Of a stretch of 15,273 nt of DNA, positions 7,694 to 15,267 are shown in pieces (positions within the stretch are counted from its first letter, which is position 1; each line of letters begins with the position of its first letter). Source of the stretch: Chloroflexota bacterium. Lineage in GTDB: Bacteria > Chloroflexota > Anaerolineae > Ardenticatenales > Ardenticatenaceae. Made by a program: the position numbers and the translations under genes. The notes beneath the pieces are model-generated. The model saw only the letters and a list, made by a program, of their open reading frames with translations, searched no databases and was not told where the DNA came from. The stretch covers positions 1 to 15,273 of the forward strand of contig DOUV01000330.1 of NCBI GenBank assembly GCA_003520455.1, in the 5' to 3' direction.

Positions 7694-8061
7694 ACCCGAC
7701 TCCTTTCAGGGCAGTGTGGTACCGAACGGGCGTCCAGAAGAGTGGGGGTGGTCGCCGCGGCGGCTCGCCAAACTGGATCGCCCAGGCTATTCTCGTGAGG
7801 ATAGGGGAAGGATGGACGAGAGACTAGTGCGAGAAATCATATGTCTTGGGTGACCCTAGGCCTCACTCAGCAGATAACTCATCACTCAGCACGGAGCACT
7901 TTGCTTCACCAGCGATTGAGGGCCGCACGATAACGATCACCTCAACAGCGCCCGGCCACGTTCAGCTCTCGCCCCGGATTGACGAAACACGGTGGCTGCT
8001 TAAGATGAAAGCGACGCGCTCAGTACCCGGCGGAGATATTTTGACGAAGGGGGAAAATCAC
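7694..8061. other. Divergent intergenic region between fum-sdh operon and DUF2236 gene
   Basis: Must hold the promoters of both divergent units, but I could not pick convincing -35/-10 pairs. The frame of the plus-strand gene stays open back to a TTG at 7846, yet that stretch (Ser/Thr-rich, no family similarity, no ribosome binding site) reads as non-coding. A 10-bp direct repeat lies at 7863-7891. Confidence 0.45.
7863..7891. repeat. Tandem 10-bp direct repeat, possible regulator site
   Basis: TCACTCAGCA occurs at 7863-7872 and again at 7882-7891, a period of 19 bp, close to two helical turns. Its position in a divergent promoter region suits a regulator binding site, but chance or a decayed simple repeat is possible. 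Confidence 0.35.
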
Positions 8062-8952
8062 GTGTCCCACCGCACTTTCCTCAAACGTATTCTCCAACTC
8101 GACCCGGTGCGCGACCACACAGAGATCGTTTACCTTGATGCCTTTCACGAATTTCCGTTCGACACGACCCGCTCGCTCGAGTTCGCCTTGTTCCGTACCT
8201 ATGCGGTGCCCAGTATCGCCACCCTGCTTGATCAGACCGGCGAGTTTGCTCAGCGGGCCCGCAAGCGCTATGACGACACGGACCTCCTGCTGAGCGAGAT
8301 CCTGGAGCATGGTTACGATAGCGAACGCGGTCGGGCTGCGCTCCGCCGCATGAACCGCCAGCATGGCCGCTTCCACATCTCGAACGAGGATTTTCTCTAT
8401 GTCCTGTCCACGTTTGTTTTCGAACCAGTTCGCTGGATTGCACGTTTCGGCTACCGGCCGATGGTGGACCAGGAGCGGCTGGCCTGGTTCTACTTCTGGC
8501 GTCAAGTTGGGCGGCGTATGAACATCCACTCGATTCCAGAAGAGTACGCTGCGTTCGAGCGTTACAACGTTGACTACGAACGTGAGCATTTTCGGTACAC
8601 CCCCGCCAACCGCCGCATCGCAGAAGCGACGCGCGATCTGTTCCTGGGATTCCTCCTGCCGAAACCGTTGTGGCGTCTGGGTGAGCCGGCGATCTATGCG
8701 ATGCTAGACGAACCGTTGCTGGAAGCATTCCGCTTTCCCCGGCCCTCGACGCTCCTCCGGAGGAGTGTCGAGGGGGCGCTCACGTTACGTGGCCGCCTGA
8801 TACGTCTGCTGCCCGAGAGGCAACGGCCGCATCTGCGGACGGTCATCAAGCGTCCGACATATCCCGATGGGTACCACATTGAAGAGCTTGGACCACCGAT
8901 TGAGCGCGGGTCGAAGCAGGGGGACGCCCCAGCAAGGGAAGAGATGCCATAA
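8062..8952 (+). CDS. DUF2236 (MpaB / rubber-oxygenase family) protein
   Basis: Protein of 296 aa in the DUF2236 family, which includes the fungal oxygenase MpaB and is related to latex-clearing protein, a heme b oxygenase. Family landmarks: LDPVRDHTEIV near the start (12-23), ALFRTYAVPSIATLLDQTGEF (42-62), the RMNRQHGRF block with His101 as a likely heme-contact residue, FLYVLSTFVFEPVRW (111-125), FYFWRQVGRRMNIHSIP (143-159) and YEREHFRYTP (172-181). It may be an oxygenase, but most members have no known function. The GTG at 8062 is chosen because AAGGGGGA (8047-8054) sits 7 nt upstream and the family's conserved part begins a few residues later; an ATG at 8005 is the alternative. An almost perfect inverted repeat lies inside the gene (8743-8774). 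No operon partner. Confidence 0.85.
   Translation: MSHRTFLKRILQLDPVRDHTEIVYLDAFHEFPFDTTRSLEFALFRTYAVPSIATLLDQTGEFAQRARKRYDDTDLLLSEILEHGYDSERGRAALRRMNRQHGRFHISNEDFLYVLSTFVFEPVRWIARFGYRPMVDQERLAWFYFWRQVGRRMNIHSIPEEYAAFERYNVDYEREHFRYTPANRRIAEATRDLFLGFLLPKPLWRLGEPAIYAMLDEPLLEAFRFPRPSTLLRRSVEGALTLRGRLIRLLPERQRPHLRTVIKRPTYPDGYHIEELGPPIERGSKQGDAPAREEMP
8743..8774 (+). repeat. Inverted repeat inside the DUF2236 gene
   Basis: Arms 8743-8758 and 8759-8774 are complementary at 15 of 16 positions, the exception being a G:U-compatible pair, with no spacer. The reading frame passes through it, giving PSTLLRRSVEG. It may be a REP-like element absorbed into the coding sequence or a mRNA hairpin. Confidence 0.75.
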
Positions 8953-9641
8953 GGCCGAACGAGGAGAAGCCGCTCTCAGGCTGCGACGTACCTGATCGTT
9001 CTGGGCCGCCGGCTCGTAGTGAGCCGCCTGGCCCGGATCGAGCGCTTCCTCGGAGCCAGCTGCGGCGCACCTCGACAGCCGAGCAGTGCTCGACCGGTCT
9101 GCTCCTTGATGATGATGCGCCAGCATGCTATACCAGGCGAGCAGATGGCTCTTCGCCCGCAGGTGGAGAGTCCAATCTTCCAAAGAATCTCCATCCGCAG
9201 CCAGCACCCCGGTGCTCGAGCCCTCTACCCATCTCTGATCGTTTGCGGCAGCGATGGCCTTTTCGTCGCGGTCGTCATCCCATGCTACATTCGAATTGCG
9301 AAATAACGAGAGGCCTTCGTACAAGGCGAAACCTCTGGTGCGGTGTTTCTCGCTGATCGACTCGCCGCACCATCCCTATCCGGTGCGCCCGGTCAGTTGA
9401 CCGGGTGTGGTAAGAGGTGGCCGTTGTCCCCGGTCTGTGGCCTGTGTCAACGTGTGCTCTCACGACGGGCTGGATTGAGGAGTGGGGGATGTGGCAACAG
9501 ACAACAGACCGTAACGCTGCCAGGAAAGCCCTTTTCGTCTCTGTGCCCTGGCGTCTTAACCTTAAGAATCGGGTCGATGGTTCTCCCGATGAGTGCTCCT
9601 CAGAGTCAACAGAGATGATCGGCCGGGAGGAACTTACTGTC
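8953..9641. other. Long intergenic region with several hairpins
   Basis: About 690 bp with no supported gene. A minus-strand frame (8785-9324) and the upstream extension of the hydrolase frame (from 9417) are open but show no family similarity. The stretch 9309-9405 has consecutive inverted repeats, described separately. GGGAGG (9625-9630) is the ribosome binding site of the hydrolase. Confidence 0.45.
9309..9405 (+). other. Cluster of three inverted repeats, possible structured leader
   Basis: Stem 1: AGAGG (9309-9313) with CCTCT (9332-9336), enclosing CCTT/AAGG. Stem 2: TGGTGCGG (9336-9343) with CCGCACCA (9365-9372), perfect over 8 bp. Stem 3: CCCGGTCA (9388-9395) with TGACCGGG (9398-9405), perfect, with a 2-nt spacer, also operator-like as DNA. 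No known riboswitch class was recognised. Confidence 0.4.
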
Positions 9642-10412
9642 ATGAGAGTCACCGTCTGCCAACTGAGTGACGAGCGGGATGGATTTGCGTCCGACTGGGA
9701 GGGGCTCGTTGCGCACGTCAAGAGCGAATCCAGTGACCTGGTGCTGTTGCCTGAGATGCCCTTCTCCCGCTGGTTCGCGTTGGGCCGCGATTTTGATCCG
9801 GGCGTGTGGCAAGCGGCCGTCGCGGCCCACGATGCCTGGCTGGCGCGCTTGCACCCACTCGCACCAGCGGTCGTACTCGGCTCGCGGCCCGTGAACGCCG
9901 GCAGCTATCGACGAAACGAAGGGTTCATCTGGGATCAAGAGCTCGGATACCGCGCCGTCCATTCCAAGTATTACCTACCCAACGAAGAAGGCTATTGGGA
10001 GGCCTCCTGGTACGGCCGGGGTGAGGGCGATTTCACGCCGGTTCAGAGTGGCGTGGCGCGGATTGGGTTTGCGATTTGTACCGAACTCTGGTTTCTGGAG
10101 CGTGCCCGGGCCTACGGCCAGCAAGGGGTTCAGATCATCGTTACGCCCCGCGCCACGGGCAGCGTGACCGTCGACAAGTGGCTCGTTGGCGGGCGGGCCT
10201 GCGCGGTTGTCTCGGGCGCCTTCTCGCTCTCGTCCAACCGTGTCAGTGCTGCGGGTCAGGCGACGGATTTCGGTGGGCAGGGCTGGGTTGTCGATCCGGA
10301 CGGGGCCGTGCTCGGGCTCACCTCGCGGGCACAGCCCTTCGTGACGGTCGAGATTGACCTCCACGCAGCCGAGTTGGCCAGGCAGACATATCCGCGGTAT
10401 GTCCGTGACTAG
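9642..10412 (+). CDS. Carbon-nitrogen hydrolase, nitrilase superfamily
   Basis: Cytosolic hydrolase of 256 aa that would cleave a C-N bond (amide, carbamoyl or nitrile) using a Glu-Lys-Cys triad: Glu38 in LLPEMPFSRW, Lys109 in VHSKYYLPNEEGYWE and Cys146 in GFAICTELWF. The usual alpha-beta-beta-alpha order and C-terminal strand GWVVDPDGAVLG with VTVEIDL are present. Amidases and N-carbamoyl hydrolases are more likely than true nitrilases for this length and motif set, but the substrate is unknown. The ATG at 9642 fits the family, whose members start directly with the beta strand MRVTVCQL. GGGAGG lies 11 nt upstream, a slightly long spacing. The frame is open back to 9417 without protein-like content. 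Stands alone. Confidence 0.9.
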   Translation: MRVTVCQLSDERDGFASDWEGLVAHVKSESSDLVLLPEMPFSRWFALGRDFDPGVWQAAVAAHDAWLARLHPLAPAVVLGSRPVNAGSYRRNEGFIWDQELGYRAVHSKYYLPNEEGYWEASWYGRGEGDFTPVQSGVARIGFAICTELWFLERARAYGQQGVQIIVTPRATGSVTVDKWLVGGRACAVVSGAFSLSSNRVSAAGQATDFGGQGWVVDPDGAVLGLTSRAQPFVTVEIDLHAAELARQTYPRYVRD

Positions 10413-10703
10413 CGCGCCGGTCAAGGCGTCAGACTTCCGAAGTCTGGGAGGGACCGTGCTGGCGCAAAGCGCGCTCCGACGACGGGGATCGAGGCGGGCA
10501 CCTGTCTCGAACAAGACTTCGGAAGTCTCGTCCCCCCTCGCGGGAATGACGTGACCGGGGCTCTAGCAACAGCCGGCCCCAATTCACAGTGAAGGCAATC
10601 GGCGCGTGGGGATCGCCGTGGGCCGGTGAGCCGACTGCTGATCGGACGACGCGCGCTGGGAAGCCGCGCGATTCTTCAAGCGATTCGAAATGCGAGAACC
10701 AAG
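10413..10703. other. Repeat-bearing intergenic region before tag
   Basis: About 290 bp without a gene. It contains two AGACTTC-type palindromes (10430-10446 and 10514-10528), a GCGCAAAGCGC hairpin between them and, at about 10537-10550, a CGCGGGAATGAC segment of a kind widely dispersed in bacterial genomes (from memory). No promoter was picked. Confidence 0.5.
10430..10528. repeat. Two AGACTTC / GAAGTCT palindromic repeats
   Basis: CAGACTTC-C-GAAGTCTG at 10430-10446 and AGACTTC-G-GAAGTCT at 10514-10528 are the same palindrome in two copies about 80 bp apart, with only the centre base changed. They flank the region between the hydrolase and tag. I recall this palindrome as a common dispersed repeat in Chloroflexota genomes. 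Confidence 0.7.
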
Positions 10704-11261
10704 ATGAAACGCTGCGAATGGGCGACGACCGAACTTTCAACGACCTACCACGACCAGGAGTGGGGCGTACCGTTGCACGACGATCGCGCCTTGTTTGAGT
10801 TCCTTGTCCTGGAAGGCGCCCAGGCCGGGCTCAGTTGGGAGACTGTTCTCAAGAAGCGCGCCAACTACCGGTTGGCTTTCGACAACTTTGACGCTCGCGC
10901 GATCGCAGTGTACGACCAGCGCAAAGTAGACCAATTACTCGCCAATCCGGGGATCATTCGCAATCGACTCAAGATCGCCGCCGCGATCCAGAACGCCAAA
11001 GCCTTTCTCGAGGTGCAAAAGGAGTTCGGCAGTTTCGATGCGTATCTGTGGCGGTACGTGGGTGGCCGGCCCAGGAAGAATGCCTGGCACTCGCTGGACG
11101 AGATCCCGGTCCGGACGCCGGAATCCGATGCCTTGAGCAAAGACCTGACGCGGCGCGGCTTCAAGTTCGTCGGCTCAACCATCTGCTATGCGTTCATGCA
11201 GGCCGTTGGGATGGTCAACGACCACACCGTCGATTGCTTCAGGTACGTGGAGATTGAATGA
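10704..11261 (+). CDS. DNA-3-methyladenine glycosylase I
   Basis: Base-excision repair glycosylase (185 aa) that removes 3-methyladenine from alkylated DNA. It aligns end to end with the E. coli Tag family. The structural zinc ligands are all present: Cys4 (MKRCEWA), His16 (TYHDQEWG), His174 and Cys178 (NDHTVDCFRY). Glu37 in LEGAQAGLSW, Tyr15 and Trp20 of the base pocket, and the RRGFKFVGSTICYAFMQA segment are conserved. The start at 10704 is chosen because the family begins with M-x-x-C; the ribosome binding site is weak (GAGA at 10694-10697). The frame is open back to 10626 without similarity. Single-gene unit; an SOS or adaptive-response site was not seen. Confidence 0.96.
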   Translation: MKRCEWATTELSTTYHDQEWGVPLHDDRALFEFLVLEGAQAGLSWETVLKKRANYRLAFDNFDARAIAVYDQRKVDQLLANPGIIRNRLKIAAAIQNAKAFLEVQKEFGSFDAYLWRYVGGRPRKNAWHSLDEIPVRTPESDALSKDLTRRGFKFVGSTICYAFMQAVGMVNDHTVDCFRYVEIE

Positions 11262-11800
11262 GCCCACCGGCGTGAAAATCAGCAGAGCTATCTTCTGGTG
11301 AGGCGGGCGTCCACCGACAATCCTCTAAAAGCCCAGTAGCGACTCAAGGTTCACCGCGGGTTTCGACACCTGCAACGTTGTCTCTCGGCCGGCAAGCATT
11401 TCTTACCAACTCTTGGTCTACTCACAAGCGAAAGTCTGGCGGCGCGGGCGCCGGGCCGGGCACCTCCTCTTCACAAACGATTGTTGGCGTCCTTCGGTGG
11501 TTTCAAGTTAGAATAACAGACCGCGGGGTCGCCGGCTGACGCAGAGAGCCGACGCCTTCGTTCCGCAACCGGTGCTCTTTCGAGGTTGTCCGGGATGGGT
11601 GCCGCGCGACCGATCGCGGTGAGGGTTCTTCGGCTGCACGCGGCCACGACTCTCGTTGCGAGGTCTGCGCTTCCGATGGGTCCACAAACGAACCGGCTGG
11701 TGACCACTTCGCCGGCGCTTCCCACTCGCAGGCCACCATCCATCTTCCAGCGAGCGGAGCAGGCCAGTATCCGATCACAGGCAAGGGAGAGCGAAGCAAC
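11262..11800. other. Long intergenic region upstream of the kinase-lyase pair
   Basis: About 540 bp with no supported gene on either strand. A possible -10 box and leader for the kinase lie near 11484-11514. Some local inverted repeats occur (for example CCGCG / CGCGG near 11600-11620), but no riboswitch or terminator was recognised. It ends with AAGGGAGA (11783-11790), the ribosome binding site of the kinase. Confidence 0.45.
11484..11514 (+). promoter_or_regulatory. Weak candidate promoter for the kinase-lyase pair
   Basis: TTGGCG (11484-11489) and TAGAAT (11509-11514; 5 of 6 consensus bases) are 19 bp apart, longer than ideal. It lies in a locally AT-richer patch and would give a leader of about 280 nt. 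The evidence is thin. Confidence 0.25.
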
Positions 11801-13384
11801 GTGCCAGCCGACCAGGACAAGTACATCCTCGCCGTAGACCTCGGTACGTCCGGCCTCAAGGTCGCCTTGGTTTCCAGTCGCGGCGACGTTGTCGGCTGCG
11901 AGATTGAAGCCCTGCCGCTCTTCCTCCTTCCGGATGGCGGGGCCGAGCAACATCCGGACGATTGGTGGAATGGCATCAAAAATGCGACCAGGAGATTGGT
12001 GGGCAGCGGGCTCGTTCCGATCGACGAGATTGTCGCGGTCAGTTGCACGGCCCAATGGTCGGGTACAGTTGCGGTTGATCGCGGTGGATACCCGCTGATG
12101 AAGGCCATCATCTGGATGGACTCCCGCGGGGCCCGCTACGTGAAGCGCGTGACCGGCGGACCGATCACAGTTGAGGGCTACGGCATCGAAAAGCTGCTGA
12201 TCTGGCTCCGCTTGACGGGCGGGATTCCGGCACACTCCGGGAAGGATTCGATTGCCCACATCCTCTATATCAGGAATGAGTTGCCTGAGATCTACAGGCA
12301 AACCTACAAATTCCTCGAGCCCAAAGACTACCTCAACCTGCGCCTGACCGGCAGGTATGCCGCTTCATACGACTCGATCGCCCTGCACTGGGTGACTGAT
12401 AACCGAAACATCACGCAGATTGTCTACGACGAGCGGCTCCTCAAGATGGTAGCGCTCGAGCGGGAGAAGCTGCCCGACCTGCAGCGCGCCATCGACATCC
12501 TCGGCCCGATCAAGCCGGAGGTCGCCGCCGAGTTGGGGCTGAACGAGAAGGTGCAAGTCGTGGTGGGGACGCCCGATGTTCACTCGGCAGCCATCGGTGC
12601 GGGCGCCGTGCGGGATTACGAGGGTCATCTCTACATCGGGACCTCGTCCTGGCTGACCTGTCACGTTCCATTCAAGAAGACAGATATCCTTCACAACATG
12701 GCTTCGCTCCCCTCGCCGATTCCGGGAAGATACTTTATCGCCAACGAGCAGGAATGTGCGGGCGTCTGCCTGGACGTCTTGCGGGACAATATCCTGTATC
12801 ACCGGGATGAGTTGGCGGCAGCACCGCCGCACGATGTCTACGACCACTTCAACGAGGTTGCCGCGCGGGTCCCTGCCGGGAGCGACAAGCTGATCTTCAC
12901 GCCCTGGCTCTATGGAGAACGAACCCCGGTCGAGGATCGTTTTGTCCGGGGTGGATTCTTCAATCAATCTCTCAAAACCACGCGCGAGCATTTCATCAGG
13001 GCCGTGTTCGAGGGTGTGGCATACAACTCGAGGTGGCTCCTTGGTTCGGTGGAGAGGTTCGCCCGCCGGCGGTTGGACCCAATCAATATGATCGGCGGCG
13101 GAGCGAATTCGAATCTCTGGTGCCAGATTCATGCCGATGTTCTTGATCGAACCATCCGGCAGGTGAAGGCGCCGATCTGGGCCAATGCCCGCGGGGCGGC
13201 CTTTCTGGCCTCCGCGGCGCTAGGATACATCACGCTCGATGAGATCCGCGAGCAGGTTCAAATCACCAACACCTACGAACCCAATCCGGAGAACCGTGCG
13301 ATCTACGACGAATTGTTCAAGGAATTTGTGAATCTCTACAAGAGGAACCGGGAGATCTACGCGCGACTGAACCGGGCTATGTAG
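11801..13384 (+). CDS. FGGY-family carbohydrate kinase, xylulokinase-like
   Basis: ATP-dependent sugar or polyol kinase of 527 aa. The N-terminal phosphate-binding motif [11 protein letters not shown] (13-23), WMDSRG (105-110), the catalytic Asp259 in [13 protein letters not shown] and the C-terminal adenosine-binding [12 protein letters not shown] (432-443) identify the FGGY family. Overall layout resembles xylulokinase, but xylulokinases usually carry a different substrate loop and occur beside xylose isomerase, which is absent here. The natural substrate is open, and the adjacent lyase suggests a phosphorylated amino alcohol. The start is GTG at 11801, with AAGGGAGA 10 nt upstream. The lyase gene starts 50 nt after its stop, consistent with one transcript. 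Confidence 0.9.
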   Translation: MPADQDKYILAVDLGTSGLKVALVSSRGDVVGCEIEALPLFLLPDGGAEQHPDDWWNGIKNATRRLVGSGLVPIDEIVAVSCTAQWSGTVAVDRGGYPLMKAIIWMDSRGARYVKRVTGGPITVEGYGIEKLLIWLRLTGGIPAHSGKDSIAHILYIRNELPEIYRQTYKFLEPKDYLNLRLTGRYAASYDSIALHWVTDNRNITQIVYDERLLKMVALEREKLPDLQRAIDILGPIKPEVAAELGLNEKVQVVVGTPDVHSAAIGAGAVRDYEGHLYIGTSSWLTCHVPFKKTDILHNMASLPSPIPGRYFIANEQECAGVCLDVLRDNILYHRDELAAAPPHDVYDHFNEVAARVPAGSDKLIFTPWLYGERTPVEDRFVRGGFFNQSLKTTREHFIRAVFEGVAYNSRWLLGSVERFARRRLDPINMIGGGANSNLWCQIHADVLDRTIRQVKAPIWANARGAAFLASAALGYITLDEIREQVQITNTYEPNPENRAIYDELFKEFVNLYKRNREIYARLNRAM

Positions 13385-13434
13385 CCGCTGCGGGATGCTC
13401 GGGCCAACTTTGGCAGACCGGTCGGGAGGAAGTG

Positions 13435-14955
13435 ATGGATCTCGTGAAGATGATTCAGGCTCGACTTGGGCGGGTGGATCCACGCCTCATGGGGATGGTG
13501 GAGGCACGGGTCACATCCATCCCGTTCGTCAAGGCGCGGCTGCAAAAAGAATACGATGGGCTGATGCACGAGTTGGAGAGTTCCCTGAGGCCCTACAAGG
13601 ATGGTTTTGTCAATGTCTCCCGTCTCCCGGAGGTCGGCCGCGACCGGGCAATGATTCTGCGGGAGATGGCGGCGTTCAAATCTCTTGAGGAGGCGCGCTG
13701 GAAAGAGGGCTTCGTGTCGGGTGCGGTGTACCACGGCGACGACGACCACATCGATTTCCTCAACCAGGTGTATGCCCTTCATTCACAGAGCAACCCGCTC
13801 CATTCCGACCTGTGGCCGAGTATCACGAAATTCGAGGCCGAAATCGTGGCAATGACGGCCAACATGCTCGGCGCCGGCGAGGCCGGTGGCGGCCCGGAGA
13901 ATGAGATTTGCGGGGTCGTTTCGTCAGGTGGGACGGAAAGTATCCTCCTGGCGATGAAGGCCTATCGAGACTGGGCGAGGGAGAAGAAACAGATCACCAA
14001 ACCCGAAATGATCGTTCCTTCCACGGCCCATGCCGCCTTTGACAAAGCGGCCCAGTATTTCAGCATCAAGCTGATCCGGGTCCCCGTCGGCGCCGATTAT
14101 GCCGCCGATGTGGCAGCAACCAGGAGGGCAATCACGAGAAATACCATCGTCATCGTGGGATCGGCGACGTCGTTTCCCCACGGCATCATTGATCCCATCG
14201 GGGCGCTGTCCGAACTGGCGCGGGAGCAGGGCATTGGGTTTCACACGGATGCCTGTCTGGGTGGCTTTGTACTCCCTTGGGCCAGAAAGCTGGGCTATCC
14301 GGTCTCAGCCTTCGATTTCAACCTGCCCGGTGTGACCTCCATCTCAGCCGATACGCACAAATTCGGGTATGCTGCCAAGGGCACCTCGGTCGTTCTGTAT
14401 CGTGGGTTCGAGCTACGGCACTACCAGTACTACACGATCACTGATTGGCCCGGTGGTCTGTACTTCTCTCCAACCTTCGCCGGGAGCCGGCCCGGCGCGC
14501 TGAGCGCCACCGCCTGGGCAGCGATGGTGTCTCTGGGAGAGCAGGGGTATCTGGAGGCCACGAAGCGAATTCTGGAGACGGCTGCGTTCATTCGCCGGAA
14601 GATCGAGAAGATCCCCGACCTCCACGTGCTCGGGGATCCGCTCTGGGTGATCGCGTTCGCCTCCCAGGAACTGGACATCTATAAGATTATGGATGCCATG
14701 AGCACGAGACAGTGGAACTTGAACGGCCTGCACCGCCCGCCTGCTGTCCACCTCTGTGTGACCCTGCGGCATACGCGCCCGGGTGTTGCGGAGAGATTCA
14801 TCGAGGATTTGAAAGCGGCTGTCGAGGATGTCAGGCTGAATCCCGACGAGAAGGGGAGGATGGCTCCTGTGTACGGGATGGCCGCGACGCTGCCGCTGCG
14901 CGGGGTCGTGGGTGACATGCTCAAACGGTACATGGATGTGTTGTACAAAGTGTAG
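13435..14955 (+). CDS. Sphingosine-1-phosphate lyase-like PLP enzyme
   Basis: PLP-dependent aldehyde-lyase of 506 aa. The family cleaves sphingosine 1-phosphate-type 2-amino-3-hydroxy-1-phosphates into phosphoethanolamine and an aldehyde. Stretches that match human SGPL1 closely (recalled): VSGAVYHGD (94-102), [10 protein letters not shown] (119-128), [17 protein letters not shown] (163-179), [11 protein letters not shown] (199-209), HTDACLGGF (270-278), [14 protein letters not shown] (299-312) and [10 protein letters not shown]. Lys309 is the PLP Schiff-base lysine, His199 stacks on PLP and Asp272 binds the pyridine nitrogen. Tyr99, His123 and Lys315 match phosphate-binding residues known from the Symbiobacterium enzyme, where the PLP lysine is Lys311. 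There is no N-terminal membrane anchor, as expected for a bacterial form. The start is ATG 13435 (GGAGG 5 nt upstream); GTG 13432 is the alternative. Glutamate decarboxylases share the fold but not these motifs. True substrate unknown. Confidence 0.92.
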   Translation: MDLVKMIQARLGRVDPRLMGMVEARVTSIPFVKARLQKEYDGLMHELESSLRPYKDGFVNVSRLPEVGRDRAMILREMAAFKSLEEARWKEGFVSGAVYHGDDDHIDFLNQVYALHSQSNPLHSDLWPSITKFEAEIVAMTANMLGAGEAGGGPENEICGVVSSGGTESILLAMKAYRDWAREKKQITKPEMIVPSTAHAAFDKAAQYFSIKLIRVPVGADYAADVAATRRAITRNTIVIVGSATSFPHGIIDPIGALSELAREQGIGFHTDACLGGFVLPWARKLGYPVSAFDFNLPGVTSISADTHKFGYAAKGTSVVLYRGFELRHYQYYTITDWPGGLYFSPTFAGSRPGALSATAWAAMVSLGEQGYLEATKRILETAAFIRRKIEKIPDLHVLGDPLWVIAFASQELDIYKIMDAMSTRQWNLNGLHRPPAVHLCVTLRHTRPGVAERFIEDLKAAVEDVRLNPDEKGRMAPVYGMAATLPLRGVVGDMLKRYMDVLYKV

Positions 14956-15130
14956 GGTGCTTGCGCGGCGCACGGAGGAGCAAGAGTTTCCCTTTGGCGG
15001 GAGACGACTTGGGGGTACACTTTGGGGGTCGCCAGTGAGAGTTCTGTTGTGTCTCCTCGCTGTCCGAACGCCGGGCACCCCCGGCATGCTGCAATGCCCC
15101 CGGCAGGCGCGGCGGTTCAATCCCTGAGTT

Positions 15131-15148
15131 TGTTCGTTATAACGAACA
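15131..15148. promoter_or_regulatory. 18-bp perfect palindrome, operator candidate
   Basis: TGTTCGTTATAACGAACA reads identically on both strands with no spacer. It is AT-rich in a GC-rich setting and ends 19 bp before the -35 box of the next promoter, a typical place for an activator or repressor dimer site. The regulator family cannot be named. Confidence 0.65.
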
Positions 15149-15167
15149 CGAGCCCGCCAGGTCGAAC

Positions 15168-15196
15168 TTGCCAAGCGTCGCGCAGTCGCGTATTAT
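15168..15196 (+). promoter_or_regulatory. Sigma70-type promoter pointing out of the window
   Basis: TTGCCA (15168-15173) and TATTAT (15191-15196) are separated by exactly 17 bp. Both boxes are close to consensus (TTGACA with 4 matches, TATAAT with 5). Transcription would start near 15203 and run rightward into a gene not included here. Confidence 0.55.
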
Positions 15197-15253
15197 TGGC
15201 ACAGGCGAGACGAGAACATCGGTCACGGCGGCCTGGTGCCGGGCGAGAGCCGG

Positions 15254-15267
15254 GCGACTGAAGTCGC
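15254..15267. repeat. GCGACT/AGTCGC palindromic repeat
   Basis: GCGACTGAAGTCGC forms a 6-bp stem with a GA centre. The same palindrome core is, from memory, a frequent dispersed repeat in Chloroflexota and some other bacteria. It lies in the leader of the predicted outgoing transcript, so its placement there may matter for that mRNA. Confidence 0.5.

Noticed and set aside
7846..8061. N-terminal extension of the DUF2236 gene from a TTG
   Set aside because: No ribosome binding site, low-complexity Ser/Thr content and no family counterpart; the GTG at 8062 has a strong site.
8785..9324. 179-codon minus-strand open frame
   Set aside because: Its first part reads somewhat protein-like, but it has no recognisable family, no clear ribosome binding site and runs into the DUF2236 gene on the other strand. 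A decayed gene remnant cannot be excluded.
9388..9405. Rho-independent terminator
   Set aside because: The stem is GC-rich, but no T-run follows (the next bases are TGTGGTAAG) and it is more than 400 bp past the nearest upstream gene.
9417..9641. 75-residue N-terminal extension of the hydrolase
   Set aside because: Nitrilase-family proteins begin with the MRVTVCQL strand; the upstream part has no similarity and covers hairpin-rich leader DNA.
13435..14955. Glutamate or aromatic amino acid decarboxylase
   Set aside because: The fold is shared, but the sequence blocks around VSGAVY, NPLH, HAAF and ADTHKFGY are those of S1P lyase.
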